Program-made: the position numbers and the translations under genes | Assembly: GCA_018873245.2 (NCBI GenBank) | Contig: JAEMBT020000008.1 | Span: 8,586,238-8,650,237, forward strand | Direction of reading: 5' to 3' | Origin: Archegozetes longisetosus | Lineage: Eukaryota; Arthropoda; Arachnida; Sarcoptiformes; Trhypochthoniidae | Length of the DNA stretch: 64,000 nucleotides | Notes under the pieces: generated by a model | The model's database searches: none | What the model was told of the DNA's origin: nothing | What the model saw: the letters and a program-made list of their open reading frames with translations, nothing else | In this document: positions 13,875 to 28,985 of the stretch, piece after piece | Position numbering within the stretch: position 1 is the first letter of the stretch | Layout: every line of letters starts with the position of its first letter

Positions 13875-16800
13875 TAGCATTAGTTAGTCTTATATTAAAG
13901 ATATACTTGAATTGCAGTTATATTAAAATTATCGAGTAATGCCTTTTATAGTATTTCAAGTTTGACAACAACTGGTATTAAAAGCAAATTGCAATCGAAG
14001 AAAAAAAAATTTTATATTTTTTTCTCGCCAACTGGTTGTACGAGTAATTGTTGAATGAGACGTTTAAATACAATGAACTCTCTCTTATAATAAACTTTTG
14101 GGAAAAGTTGTTCTCTTAGAAAATAATTTTCTTCTTTCTAATTATTATATTTTGATAGCTTATTATTTTCAGATCAAGCCAAGAGAAATCACGGTTTTTA
14201 ACTTCTTATGCTTCTTCCCAAACTTCTTCTGCTTGGATTCAAGTAAAACGTTCTTCCACTCTGTCAATATCTACTAATCAAATATGATTTCAGTTTTTAG
14301 GGTTGATGAGTTTTGAAACGTTTTTCTCTCGTATCATTTAATACTAATTAATGCAAATATATTTTAGTGTCATCTCATATGAGCTAAACTTTTGATTGCG
14401 TATTGAAAGTTTTTATTTTTGTTTGACTCACGTATTGTTTTATGAGAAAAATTTTCCTTCAGTATTCATTTATTTCTTTTTGCGCTTAGCTCAGCATTTA
14501 TTCAATTTTTTACGAAAGAACTTATCTGATACGCAAGAATTTCATTACGAAGAATAAATGCTTTATTTAAGTTTCTGATTAACAAAAAACTATAAATAAC
14601 TATTTATTTACGTAAGAGCGTAACGTGATCGATCTTCAACATTAGATCAAACCAACACAAAACTGTTATTCAAGTTCAATACGAGACACAAATAGAATAG
14701 AAATAACGTTATTTTCAATGAAAACTTCATTTTTCAAAACAGTATTTATAGACAGTAAATAATGTGCATCTATTTAAAATGTATATTTGAGAAATTGGCG
14801 GCAATCAAAGTGCCAACAATTGAAAGCTCTGAAAGATTCATTGCTAGTCTGACACTGAGAGTGCAATACTTTCATTTGAAGCTATTTTCCAAATCTGACA
14901 TGAACAAGATTCTCCAAATTTTTCACAGTTTCTTACACGAATTTTTCTAACTTTTATTTGCTTTCATCACAATCGCAATACAAAACACTTTTACTTTTGA
15001 GCTGAGAATCTTTTTTCAGAGCTATGCCGAAAGTTTGTTGTCCTTCGCCTACACTTAAATAGTGGGCAAAATTTCACGTCAATGAAGACATTGAGCTAAA
15101 GAAGTGGTAGAATCAAGTGGTGAACGCTTTTAGTGTGTGAGAGGATATGAGAAAAGTATATGATTTTATACTTATGTTTTACGATTATTACTACTTTGCA
15201 TCACTAGGAAGTCATACAAAACATTAATCCTATAGATTGTACTTGAAACCAGAGTCGGCAACATTTTCTTTTTAACATTTGCTTCGAAGGATTTTATGCG
15301 AAAAATAACTTTTTCTTTCTGATAATCACCTTTTATTGAAGACTTTCAAAGTAAAGACTTCTTTATGTATTATTTGCAAAAAGTCTAATAAAAACTATTT
15401 GTTCATTGAATGCAAATCATTTTTTATCAATGCTGTTCTTATAGGCATAACTTTTATTTCACTTCGTAATTGTGTTGAATTTGCTGAATAATTGACTCAA
15501 TGTTAGCAAAGATTAATTGCAATATCGGATGATTGTTACATAGAAATAAACTATATTTGTGTTAAACTAGAGGCCAAATGAAGCAATACTTTATTTTGAT
15601 GACAATCATAACTTTTAGTCGTTCAGTAACGCTTTCGTTTGTTAGTCAGATATCTAGAAACGGATATATGACGTTGAGATAAAAATACGTACACGCTTTC
15701 GATACTTTACGGCAACATCTTTTCCATAAATAAGATATTGTAATTAACAGTTCAACTAGAGATCATCTCCAAAAGCTCGAGCTCTAAGTCTATTACTTTC
15801 ATGTTAGGTTTAGATTAAACTTGAGCTTGCAAATTTCAACAATTTTGTTACTCCAGAGGGTTAGTTGAATCTCAGAGTTTAAAACTGAATTGAATGTGTT
15901 TATAGAAAGAATAATAAGAATTGTTGAATGCATTCCAATATAATTGTGTTATACTGGTTTCAGTTATATTAGTTTTCGCCCTTAAATAACTATAAATAAT
16001 TATTGAAGCATTGCGATATAAAAGCCAAACCTAAAGCTTATAGATTCCTCTCTATCGAGAATCATGTTTTCAATTCGAATAAAGTGTTAATGAAATTAAA
16101 CGCATTCTTCAAGCATAAAATCATACGCTTTAATTTTAGTTAAGTTTCATCAAATATTTTAAACTAATTATATGTTGAACTTGAAATTTGAAGAGTTTAA
16201 GTGTAAAGTTGAGCTGAAAATATTTTGAAAAACTTGCAGAATTTGTCTGAAATTTGTCTGAATATTATGAAAGATAAGTGATCCAACCGGAAAAACACAC
16301 ACTCACTCAAACTCGAGCTAACCATCAGCAATAAAAATAGATAACAATTGATTGGCTTTTAGTTTAATCAACGCTCAAGCAGTTGTCCGGATGTAAGCAA
16401 TGATTGATTCGCTTGATAGAGATAAATACTATGATTGACTTTCTAGAAAACCATATTCAATAGAAAGCCATAAATGATTGAATCATTCGATAAAATCAAT
16501 ATATCTTATGAGCTTTTAATAAGCATTAAATTCAAGTCTTATCAAAGAGTATTGACTAACAATCTCTAGAAATGCTTTTAAGAATAGAATTCATTTGAAA
16601 TCATTTCTATGGCTTCTTATTGCTAAACATTAGATGCCATTAGATAGACCTTAATTGAGGAATTGGTTTGGGTTTGGTTTTCAATAAAATTGATGTGGGC
16701 TTTCATTGGGTTTGGTTTAGATTCAAATTCAGAGTAACCCTTGGGTTGGGTTTGCTTTTCTCAAATTTGTTATCAACGGTTCTATTCATTAGAAGTTAAA

Positions 16801-17081
16801 CTTATTTTTTGTTTTTGTTTTGCTTTTAAAAGCCATCCAAAGTCATACTTCAAGTATGGAAGTTTTACTCCTAGATAATTCAATTTGATCAAGCGCTTTG
16901 TTTTATATTCAAATTCTTAAGGTTGCAAAGATGTGTGTTGCTGCAAATTTTCCTTTAATTCTGTGATGTTGCCTTCAAACATTGAAAAATCTATTTATCT
17001 ATGTTTAAAAGTATTTTTTTATTAGAATTTTACAATGTATAGATGTAAGCCTTTAGAGTTGAACAGTCTAGCTTTTGTACG

Positions 17082-17219
17082 CAATCCCGCGCATATTGTT
17101 GCTAAACAGGATCGCTAATAATAGATTATAATTTTAAGTTAGATCTGCCATTATCCATATTGCCTAGCCTTAACTTAACTTAAACATGAGCGTCATTTGC
17201 AACAATAGGTGTGGGATTG
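17082..17219. mobile_element. 138-bp MITE with ~21-bp TIRs
   Basis: The left end caatcccgcgcatattgttg and the inverted right end caatcccacacctattgttg match at all but three of about 21 positions, bounding a 138-bp non-coding element. The target-site duplication is unclear. The right half is related to a sequence inside the metalloprotease 2 intron at about 45035-45155: both share a taagttag patch, a cttaactt(a/g)actt patch and gagc(a/g)tcatt(t/c)(g/a)caacaata. Two diverged copies in one window indicate a repeat family. The superfamily is not assignable by eye. Confidence 0.75.
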
Positions 17220-20200
17220 GATATGTTAAAGGCAAAAATACAAATAATCACAATATAACAATACCCGAAAGAATAGATAATTTGAAACATTTAAAAGTAC
17301 AATAAAACATAATTAAATATGAATTACAGTTTTTAATTATTTCAGTCTAACACTTTTGAAGGTGAAATCAAATAATCTGAGAATATTAAACTGTACATTA
17401 TAAGTAAATAATGATTTTATGCGCACAGACATGACCATTACTGAGATCGTTAAAATCCCAAATATTCAAAGATATTAACAGATGGTGTACTTTAAGACAA
17501 TAGGCTGAATGCAATTTAAAATTGATCGTGTCGCAATTGATTTGAAATTACCATATATTGCTTCTTTGAAAGTTATTTTATGGAGCTATTTAAAATTTTA
17601 TATATTTTATGTAATTTGGTAGACTTTGAAATTTGGCAACGATTTTCAATAAACTACATCTGACTGCATCTGCAAATACAGTATATTATTGAGGGCTTCT
17701 TGATTCATAATCTAAATTTAACAATGTTGTTTTTCACTAAAAAGAATAATATATAAGAGATTAATGTATTGCACGTATTCAGAAGAATATCTGAAATATT
17801 CAGTTGCTATAAAGCCTACTTAGAAAAGAGTTACAGTTCTCTAGATTATTTAGAAGATTATTTTCTGTAGAGTTCGCAGAATAATAAAAACTGCACTGAA
17901 TTTCCAGTTTTAAAAATGAATAATATCAAGAAATTGAAAACTGATCTTGAATAAGCTAAAAGACATTGTCGGTGAAGATATAAACCAATGAGGCTTTTTC
18001 TTATAAAATAGAACTTAGCTTATGTCAAATATTTACCATGAGCTTTAAAATAGTAAAATGTGGTATATCACACTTACGTGAATTTACAGTCTGTCACTTC
18101 TCACTCGAGGAATGTACTTTCTTATTCTTAGCATATTAAAACATAAATCTATTATTTATAGGGGAAATGAGTTGCACAAATTTTAATCACGAATAAAAAT
18201 TGCTTAGCCTATTGCTTAGAATAGTGCTTAGAAAATAAGATTCTACTTAAATACTTTTCAATTGAATTTGAAATTTCTCTCATTAGAGTTATGTTAATTC
18301 TCGATGGATTTGAAAATATTTTATGGGATATATCTTAATAATTTTCTAAGAGTTTCTGGCAATAGACATGAGCAGAGACCAAATTTGGAAGTAAAAATGA
18401 GCAATTAGTAAAACGATCTCTAGAAAAATATTTTCAAAATGTCAATTTCCATACAAATTGCATCAAGTTTCTCATTAAACACTAAAAATAAGAATAATTT
18501 AGATGTATTTTAATATGAATAAAATTAATGATAGTAAATAAGTATAGCTAGAAAGTGATATGGAGTATTAAGAAAATCAAGTCTTATGTTAGTTTACTTG
18601 AACTTTGTTTTTATAGCTCAGAATAACGCCTCATATTGATTGAACCCAAATGAAGCATTGGTAATTTGAAATTCAAATTATTGAAACATTAAATCAAGAG
18701 ACACTAACTCCTGCTCTAGATTCCTTAAATACGAAGTAATTATGATCCTTTAAGATCATTGAAAGCTTCTTTAAGTAAATTTGTTCAACTTAACTATAAA
18801 TTTGATCAATAATAGAATGAATAACTTAATGAATAATTATAATTGGCAAATCTAATAGAGCTATTTAACTTAGTTGTTGTTGTATTAACTATTGATTTTG
18901 CCTTCAAATGTGGTCTAATTTGCAAATTGAAGGAAGTAATATAGCATTACTTTAACGAATTAACACCAATCATTTGTGTTAACGGCATTTAATTCTCAAA
19001 CACTAATTCAAGTAAATAGAAAGCTTTTAATTAATTGAAGCAAATGAGGCCAAAAAATAAGTTAAAAGCAATAACAGGTGTCTGCGAATAACATGCAATT
19101 CAAGGATAATTTACTCAACTATTTATATATATATTTTAATTTTAAATACATGTTAATTATATATATATTGGGAATCAACACATAATAAATCCGAAAAACA
19201 AAAACTTTCGACACAATAGTCAAAAAATAGCGTATCTTTGCTAACAAACACCAAGAGAAAGTACTTGAATAACTTTCTATAAAAAACAAGATAAGTCACT
19301 CTATTGTTAATATTCACTTATCCTATTCTTTCATCCATAAGTAAGAGTTGGGTGCAAGTGAAATAGTGCCACGTTTTTTCAATTCTAGTGTTTAGAAGCT
19401 GAGAAAAGATTTTGCTATCGTTATAATAATGTGAAAAATTGCATTTGACTCTTAAAAAACACTCTCAATTATTATTTATTAATGTGAGGTATTATTTTCT
19501 CGCATCAATTGTTTATTGTAAACCATTGTGAGATTTTTCACACTATACTCGACCTTTGGATACTTTATATTTTTGAAGCCTATTATTATGTTCTAGTTGT
19601 TTATGCGAACATTTTGTGACTTTTTTCGTGATAAAAACTATTTTTTCTGAGTATATAATTGATTATAATGAGGCACAACAATAGGTCACATATTCTTCAA
19701 TATTGACCCTAATATTAAGCGGATATGAAATTGATATAACCTTAATATAAGTGCGATCTTAATCGAAAATTTCGCCAACAAATTTCTTAGCTATAAAAAT
19801 AATTAAATTGTTTGTTCAAAGAATAGCATAACTGAATGCCGTAAAACCAGTCACTTATGCGGTTCTCGTAGAAAACAATTAAATTACAATTTAATGACTT
19901 ATTTCCAAAGTTTAAGAAAAATAAACGACTATTAGTCGGACAAAGTGTAGAAAAGTTGAATAATAAGAATGATAATAAATGATAGTTATATAAGAGTCTT
20001 ATATGAGATGAAAGAGTAATGCACTATAATTTGATTATTATATGATTGCATTCTAGATATTCTCTGCTGACCTTTAGTGGTGAGGATGTTAGCAGTATTA
20101 TTAAGTTTAGTTAACTTTCTAGAGTTTCAGGAAGAAATACACCGAACAGTAACTCTAGTATTCCTCGCACCAAATCATAATAATTGGCAGTAATGTTAAA

Positions 20201-23200
20201 CTATAAGTATGAACTATTATCGTAAAGGAATAGCTCTGTTATAATGCAAAAAATAATGTGTTTCATCAGTTCAGATCGTTTTTCGATACGTGTATGTACT
20301 GTCAAACCTCTATATATTAGTTGATTTGACATCAAATATAGCTTTATTTTCCAAATAACTTTCAAACTGTATTTTGCATAATAATCATTTATGAAAAAAT
20401 GTGATACCAGTCTTTGTTGGCATTCGTATTGGGCATAACTTTACTTGTTATGTAATAACTTATGTAATACATATGACTTGGTTTAACTGTGGTTTCCGCT
20501 AATCAAAAATAGATGTAAGGCTTATATAAGAAAATTACTAGACTTTATTCAATGAATAACCTGTTGCTCGTAAAACATACATGCAAAAGTTGAATAAAGT
20601 TATTCATGTCTACAAGACACTTTGGAAACCGTTAATAATTGATCGATACAAAACTGAAAATCAAATATTTTCAACTCTATTATCAGTAGAGAAATAAGTG
20701 AACTGAACGTTTGAGTTGATTTTTCTTCTTTTTAATTCTAATATTCAATATTAGGAATAGCCTTAGGTCAACTCCAAAACTTGATATGAAATCAACGTTT
20801 TCTTCATTACCTGACAAATAGTTGTTTAAGAGTTGGCTTTTAATTGATATAATGTCCTAAACTTGTTGATGATAGCTAGAGTCCATTGATTTCTCCCAGA
20901 AGTGTCTTATAGATTATTCAGTAGATAATTATTAGTTATTAAATGATTAGATTTTTCTCTTAGCCGGCAGAAAAGCAAGTTCTCAATTATATGTAAACAA
21001 AAGTTTTCGTATGGATTTCTCAGTCAACTTAGTCTTTAACTAATTATGTTCTCTATGATTTATCGCTTGTTTTCTTTATTATCAAAATTTTTAATCGATT
21101 CATTGACGAAAACTAATTAATACTTTTCTCGTTCATTGCTTTTAAGAAGAATTAATAATTGTTTGTTTGAACTTTTCATAAACTATTCATTAGTTTAAGC
21201 TTTCTTGGAATCAAGTTATCGTTGATGTGTTGAAAATTTGATACAATATCACTAGAAATCATGCCTCAAGACTTGTTTCTATTGGGTAAATTAGACATTT
21301 TTAGACATTTATACCATACTATTTATGAAAATTGAATTATTCCTAATCTTTATCGAATCATATCTATTTTTAACGGATTTTTAAACGTGTTAATTATATA
21401 TTGGACCTTCTTATCACTTTAATTATTTGTAATTTAAGTTTTCCTCAATTCTGAAATTACTTTTAACTGAATAACAAATTATTAGTGAATAAAAGCTATA
21501 ATTTGACTCAATTTGAAAAATTCGCAATGAGTTGAAGAAAAATATATATATTTTTAACCTAAATATGGAAAGTCCAGGAAAATTTGAAAAACACATTTTT
21601 CAATTGAGAGATAAGTTTTTATCACATTTGAAATAAATAATTTCGATTTAAAGTATGTTGAAATTATTATCCAAATGTTTATGTCTTTAAACCAAGATTA
21701 TTTAATGAGAAAACTTCATTTCAAATCACTGTTAAATAAATATCGGTGCAATTTCAATTTTGTAGCCATAAATTAAGTCAAATGTTTAAGCTAATCGACA
21801 GTTTGTGCTCTTTTTTAAAGATCTAATTTATTAAAGACAATCACTAGATTTCTAAGTGAATGAAAAAACCAAACTAAATTTCTATTTATCAGCTATTGAT
21901 GCAAACTATTAATAACTCTAAAAGCTATTCGGTCTCAAATAATAATACAGAAAAAGGTGTATAACTTCTCAAACGGATTATAAATTATTGATCATTAGAA
22001 TAGGGAATTAGTGTTACATTAATTCGGCACAAAAAACAGTTTAAAGATTAAGATAAATAAGAGAATTTAATAATTTATTACTAGTTTAAAAAACTGTTCC
22101 TCACTTTAAAACTCAGTTCATTATGCGGCAAAAGACAGTAACAGTTGAAATCAACTTTAATAAATAGTTGTTATTCTCATTCAAAAAGTTTAATGTAATG
22201 AAAAGTCTTTTAGTTTTTTATATTAAGTTATGAGTTATGAATGCCTTTGACGCGGAAAGGTATTGAAGTGTTATTTAGCTGAAAGACTGTTACACCCATT
22301 GCTTACAAAAAGCTTTTTTAATATCAATAATAAAAAATGTAACGCATCACAAATTACTTCTACTCCTAGTACTGGTAGGAAAAAACGTTCATAAAAACGT
22401 TCATAAAAACGCTCAACCAGAAGTTTAGCAAAAAATTATGTAACAATTCATGATTGAAGACAAGGAGAACTGACTTTTAATACTAGGCTTTGAATAATTA
22501 ATGTTTTTTTTCCTATTTTAAACTGAAACTTCTTAACCATAAAAATTGCTATGCATCGGAGAGTGCCAAGTCAAATATTGTTCACCAGGTTTTATATTTT
22601 TATTTTTCTAATCCTTTTCACGACCTTTCCTAAAATAAACTTTTAATTCAATCAAATGTGACAAAAACTCAATTATTTCGAGTCATTCACAAATGGAGAT
22701 CAAAAATTCAATAGAAATAAAGATATAATGAAAGCGTGAAAAGCATTTCTCAAAAAATAATAATAATAAATAATTTTAGTGAAATAACTTTTTATCACTT
22801 TGAAAATACTAGAACTGCAGTAAATTACTTTGAATTAATAGAAAAGTTTATGATAAAAAGTTGAACAAAATTCAATACAAAAAGGATATAAATGAAAGTA
22901 TGAAAAGTGTTTTAAAAAAAAAATATAATAATTTGACTGAAAAAACTTTATAATTCATTATAATTACCAAGCTGCATTAAAATGACTCGAAAGCGTAAAA
23001 GAAGTTTGAACAAAAAATGTGTAAAACCATTTTGCTATTCAAATATAACATGAATGGTCTCAGCCTTCGACACATACCTTAGTTATTATGACAATTATTT
23101 CATTCATATGCATAACAATGAATGCAAAAGAACATAAAATTGTGAAAATTCTATTGAATTTCCCTTTTTGTGGACAAAAACGAATAACTAATTTTCTGTT

Positions 23201-26200
23201 GGCATACAATTAAGGTCTGCGTCGCTCAATGGTTATCAGACTCCCATTAAATTCAATGAGTTTTATATGCATTTATTCAATGATCAAATCGCATGACAAG
23301 CGATGCAAATACACTGTCTATCGATTCAGATGAAAAATTTTATACCATTTAAACTAAATTTTTGATATAGTTTTTGTTTGCTTTGATGGACTATGAGAGG
23401 AAAGCGAATTGCCGCCAACCGGAAGAATAATTTTTGTATTGAAAACCCCATTCATTTTTTTGCATAATTTCTAACTTTCAATACCCTTTGGTAACTCAAT
23501 GCATGGCTTATTATTCATTAGACTGTTTTGAGTGCGCAACTTTTTTGTCAAAGATCTATGACTCTAGACAATATGTTTTTGTTTCGATAATTAATTCTCA
23601 ATTCATGTGGATTGAAACCCTTTGAAAAGTTAGTTAACTTCTTTTATCTAACAAATCAGTGCATACTCCACTTGCGAAATACAGCAAATAATTCTTGTTT
23701 TGTGAAACATTCTTGCCCTTAAATACAATTATTTATACTAACATTAAATGTAATTAATGCGAAATAGTTGAGCATGACTAAAATGAAGTACTTCTTTAGG
23801 GCTATGCTATGACTTGTGCTGTCTGATTGATTCTTATGCAAATTTGGATATTTTTCGCAAGTAAAGGAGAAGTGAAGCACTCATGAGGAAAAAATGATTC
23901 CTTATCCAAACTATGGGTTTAAAACCACGTAAAAAGGAGAAATAATCATTATAATTATGAGTAATTATTCAAACGTTATTTACTATTTATTAACTTTATT
24001 TTGTGGTCCTGAGCTTGAGAATAACAATTTTAAAGCACTTTTCAACTGCTTATTATTTGGTTTTCATGTCTAATGGTTGTCACCTGTCATGTGATTAAGT
24101 GATAGTTATCTAGATTTTTGATTCCCTCTTTTCAAGAGTCAGCTCATATCAGGTCCAGATCAATGCCTTATGCATATAGAATGTGAGTAAATCGAGATTT
24201 TTTCTACGATATAAATTTGAAGCATATTTTTTTCAACAAAATAAACAGCTATTCGCTGTTTAAAGCAATATAACGAGTGATCAGTTTTTGAGAGCAGAGC
24301 ACTTCAAGAGTAACATCACATGGAATCGAGTGAAATAACAAAAAATATTAATTTGATTCAATCACAATTTTAGTAATTATTAAAATTTTATGCTAATAAT
24401 AAATTCATTATAATTTTTACATTGAATTAGAAAACACCTCCTGTTGTGAATGGCTAAGAGTTGTCAGAAGTTGTCCTGACATGAGAAAAAGGTGGTAACA
24501 CTAGTCATAGCTAACAGTACTAACACTTTAAAATTGAAGTTTAAAAGTTTCGCTCCCAATGAGATCGAGAACATCCATATCCAGGAAGGACAACAACCAA
24601 ATTATTATATGAATACAGTATCAAAACGAGAGCTCAAAACCTGATAAATGGCTCAAAAAATAAAATGCCTTTTCATATGACTTATGCCAACACTTTGAAC
24701 GAACAGACAATTCACGCAGAGATAAGAATATTGTTTAATACAAGTTTTCGAGCGACCCGTGAACTGATCTCAATGTGCGTAAAGATTTTTTTTCGCAATA
24801 ATTAACTTAATTCTAGCTTTTATTCAAGTAAAAAAATTGTTTAATAATTAATTTTTTCGATTATGGGAAGAATATTAGTATTCAATCATGAATTAGTGCA
24901 AAAACTATTTTGTTCGCTGAAAATAAGCTGATTTTGAATGAAGAAATATATTCTTTAGAAAAAAATGTTTTTGAAATCCCAAAGGCTATCTATCGATTAG
25001 ATCTGGAAAAAGAATATCTTAAATAATTAAGTGTTCAAAACTGTGTTAATATCTTATGCTATTGTCTAAACAACCAACAAAAGCATAGTCTGAAAAGGTT
25101 TTCTTTAACAAATCGATTCAATGTTAACTAACTATTTATTAGAAAAATTTTATGAAAAGCGTTCAATGATTAGTTAATAATTAAAATTTATTCATGATTG
25201 ATAGGGCTTTTCACGTTTCCTATTATTAATTGCAGCCTAAGATCAATGATCAATAATCTATTTTATCTATTGATTCATTGCTTCCCTAAGTTGAGCCCCA
25301 TTTTATTCAATAAAAAATCGAACAAGCTAACTATCGTTTAGATTTTAAGGCATTTTATTCATAGACATTTCATTGAAAACTTCTTAACTATTGTCGAGAC
25401 TTTTACTTAAGGGACACATCAAAAATTTTAATTTGAGAAAATCCTAAATCGTATTCTGAATAATCGCTTATTTATGAGCTTAAATCACAGATAATGATAA
25501 TTATCATGAAAAGCGTTAAAACTTGATTGATTATTTGAAATTTTGGCAAAAGTCACGACAAGCTTTTCTCAAACTTTTCTCAAACGGGCGAAAATAAGTA
25601 GCTTTTTGTGAACTGTTTTGTTTTTTGTGAACCAAAAAACTTTTGGCTTATTTTCATATTCAACACACGAAAGATGTTTTCAACATGAATTACTTGTCGA
25701 TTACTGCTTTAAAAGCTTCTTAAATAGAAGTGATCAGATATCTGACTAATGGTTACTATTACTTTGTTCACCAGACAAGTTGTTGGACAATGTAACTGTG
25801 AGAATAACATAACCGTGTTTTGTTTGCTTTACGAACAAAATTTAGTAGAACTAGTGACAAATATTTTTTAATTAACTTTTTCTCTATTTGTTCGAACCTT
25901 TGTTTAAACAAGTCTTTCCTTCCAACTTATATTTATATATTTTTATCGATTAAACTTTTCAAATAGTCATTAAAAGCATTGTTTGAATAGAAAATTTTCA
26001 AACTTGTTTAATTGCCATGAAAAATGTTCTTTAATTAACATTTCCTTTATTTGCTTAAATCTATATTTAGATAAGTGAATGCTATAAATTCATATTTATC
26101 TGCTTTTTATTGGTTCAAATTTCTAAATAATATCTGAAAGTGTTGCATGACTAAAAAGTTTTGAAACTTTTTAATATAATGAATAAAACTTGAAATTAGT

Positions 26201-26597
26201 ATTTATAGTTTTCTATAAAAATCTTAACTGAGCTAATTATAAATCAATAAAAGCATTAGAGATTGTCTTACTGATTGAATCACCTAATCTATTGCTAGTT
26301 AGTTGACTTCAAATTTGAAGATTTTAGTATAAAAAATAAGTTTATAGATTATAAACACTTGAAATCACTTGAAATTGTATTTTTGTCACTAAAAAGATCG
26401 TTAGAAATGGTTGAGAAGTAGAATGAGAGATAAATCTCCAAATAGTGAGTGAGGCACTTATTTCCGAGTGGGAGAGTTTCAGATAACGTATAAAACGTTT
26501 CGATTCATCAAAAGGATAACCAAATAAGGATTAATAGTTAAATAAGAAATATCAAATCAAATACGTTACAGACTTTCTGTATAAAACATTTAAAATG

Positions 26598-26604
<7 letters not shown>
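17220..26604. other. A+T-rich non-coding stretch
   Basis: Over 9 kb in which I find no gene, RNA gene or clear transposon. All frames are broken by closely spaced stops. Minor local tandems occur, such as the acgttcataaaa units near 22383-22410, and a palindrome atgataattatcat near 25495. Confidence 0.55.
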
Positions 26605-26629
<25 letters not shown>

Positions 26630-26645
26630 GCTATATATATATATA
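26605..26645. repeat. (AT)n microsatellite
   Basis: A run of AT dinucleotides interrupted once by a gc step near 26630, giving an almost palindromic TA-rich block that can extrude as a cruciform. Confidence 0.95.
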
Positions 26646-28799
26646 GCTTCTCAATTCAATGACCTCTTCTTCGAACGACTTTAATTTGAGAATAGAATCA
26701 GATAGATATGAAGCAAAATAAGATCAATTGTAATCAATTCGCCCACTATTCGGGTATTACTTGTGAATCAAATTTACATTCAGATTTGGTAATGGATTAG
26801 AAGTTTGAGAATAAGATTATTTCCTTTTTTTGAACAGTTTCTACTGTTAATCATATTCATGTTTAAGTAGTTTAATGTTTGGGAAAAATTGTTTCGAAAA
26901 TATTTTATTTTTTAGTGATAAAAAAAGGCTTTAGAGGATTGGCCGTTACCTCCAATTCAGGTGACATTATGCCCGAAGATAGCATCTAATCGATGGTTAA
27001 GCCATCACTTCGTAACAAGAAATAAAATGCTATCAAAAACTAGTTTGCATTTAGAGCTCTGTGTTTTTTCTTCCACTGCTTTAGAAACTTATGAAGTTTT
27101 GCTCAGCTTTTGGTGCAGATATGGTCATAAGACTGAATATAATTGCGGTTTAGATTTTACGGTCATTTTCTCAATAGATTGTAATTGTATTATTCATAGC
27201 TTTTCATCTGTACTGCAATTATTCAGTACAAATTAGGTTATAGTCGATTATGTGGTTCTCCTTTTGTAATCAAGTAGTTTTTAAATACTAATCAACTTCT
27301 ATTTAATTCTAGTTTACTACTTTAGTTAACTTCTTCTTCTTCTCTTAACGAACTAGCATATTAAACAATTTATGCTTCATTTCGTTATAAAGTTTAGACG
27401 CCATCAATTCAGGTATTATTATATAGAAACTCAATTTTTTTTGTTCCTATAAATTACAACTTGTTGTGCCAATAATGCCTTTTAGATTATTTGTTTTATT
27501 GTGCTTTTCATTTGTATTTTATTTAGTTTTTTGATTAAAGTTTAATGTGTTTTTCCTTTTCATATAATTTATCAGTTTTAATAGATTTTTATTATTCTGT
27601 TTTATGAATTTTTTATTTATTTAATATATCTATAAGAGTCCAAATACAATAGAGTATTGTAATTAAGGCAATTAAAGATATAGTGACTGCGTCAAATGTT
27701 TGCAAAACTCTTTTTCGTAACCTTTTGGTAGGCAGTCACTAATTTTATTGATTTATTTGAGACATTTATCAATGCGAAATTTGCGACAAGTCAAATTTAA
27801 AGTGAACAGTTCAAACTGTAATTAACTTTTTAAAAGCAAAAATAAGACAAAACATAAGCTTAAATGTAAAAATAGTACATTCTTTGATAATAACAATTAA
27901 CAATTTTTTCATTTATATAAATTTTTCTATCATTAAAAATAAGTATTTTTCAAACAAACATTTTTTGAGACTCTTATTACATATCACATATTCTGTGCAC
28001 AGAAACAGTTAATTTGATCTAAAAGTGACCAGTCAATCAGATTCAGAACTAAGAATCTAAACAATTTTGCAAAAATGGCAATAATTTATAATTAGTTAAC
28101 AACTATTTCTGTGATAAAGATCAGGTTAAAAGTGATAGGATTAAAACCTTTAGTAGCAATCTTTTAGATATGGAAAGGCTAACTTTATTATAATTAATGT
28201 TTTGTTGAGAAAGATCCTTAAAAACTGTTATCACATATTGATTGCCGAAACAACTATCAGACTAAATAATAAACAATACTTATATTTAATTTTAGTGTAA
28301 TTACTCTAGGACTATTTAATAGTGAAGGACTTTAAACAATGAACTCATAAGCGTAACATATTCGAGATACGACTCGAACTTTATTAGGATCTTTCCTGAG
28401 TTGCTACTCAAATTCAAAGCTAAACAAATTATAACTATTGAGAAAGATAGTTAATTAACTAATTATATATTACGAATAATATATTTGTACACAGGATTCA
28501 ATAACCTTTTCTAATAACAGATTTTCTAAATTATCACAAATTAAAAAGTGGTCATGTAATTTAAATATAGAACGAGAAAACCTTAACCTAATTAACAGCA
28601 AAAATGAGTCAAATAAAATATCTGCTTTATAAATGCATCAACACTGAGAATAGATTTACTAACTTTGATAAACACTTATCTAGTCAATCAATAATTCATT
28701 TCAAAAATTACAACTTTTTCCTTAAAATGAAAACGTTTTTCATACAAAATCGATTAACTCCTCAAAAGTTGTATTTTCTAAACTTTTAGAGCTTTAGAG
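26646..28799. other. A+T-rich non-coding stretch
   Basis: No supportable gene. A stop-free stretch at 26961-27236 follows a plausible splice acceptor (ccaattcag before 26961), but it has no ATG, no donor and no recognisable protein features, so it is not called. A tiny TA-flanked inverted repeat at 27683-27739 is listed separately. Confidence 0.5.
27683..27739. repeat. 57-bp TA-flanked inverted repeat
   Basis: gtgactgc at the left and gcagtcac at the right are exact inverse complements bounding 57 bp. TA lies immediately outside each end (27681-27682 and 27740-27741). This resembles the ends of a Tc1/mariner-type element collapsed to its termini. With only 8 bp of inverted repeat, chance is not excluded. 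Confidence 0.35.
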
Positions 28800-28853
28800 G
28801 TTCAAAAACTTAACAAATTCCTTATGAAGTACTTCTGAATATTTCTCAAGAAC
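28800..28853 (-). pseudogene. Decayed partial copy of the hydrolase 3' end
   Basis: This 54-bp stretch resembles 29057-29110, the last part of the neighbouring alpha/beta-hydrolase. On the minus strand it can be read as a peptide like LEKYSEVLHKEFVKFL, matching KKYEHVFHKEFIEFF of the larger copy. A further patch near 28930-28965 resembles the sequence around 29035-29065 (shared tagacgtt). These look like leftovers of tandem duplication of a DUF1057-type hydrolase gene. No other part of the copy is visible. Confidence 0.55.
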
Positions 28854-28985
28854 AACGAAGAGTTTAAATGTTCGATTAATTCTTAAAAATTATAATTTTT
28901 TTCAACTATTGAAGACTAGACAAATTGTTTAAGAAATACTTATTGTTGCTTTAGACGTTTCTAATTTTTCTTCGTGTTCGAGACC

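Larger units (their letters stand above)
11512..17081. other. A+T-rich non-coding stretch
   Basis: No supportable gene or full transposon. It contains a three-unit tandem at 13680-13736 and a perfect short hairpin at 13841-13874, both listed separately. Somewhat G+C-richer patches near 12340-12430 and 12530-12740 were read in all frames without recognising a protein. Confidence 0.5.

Noticed and set aside
14762..14950. 62-codon ATG frame
   Set aside because: Isolated, low complexity, no motif or splice partner.
26961..27236. 91-codon open frame after a splice-acceptor-like sequence
   Set aside because: No ATG (starts at GTG), no donor, no protein features. Stop-free stretches of this size occur elsewhere in the window without coding support.
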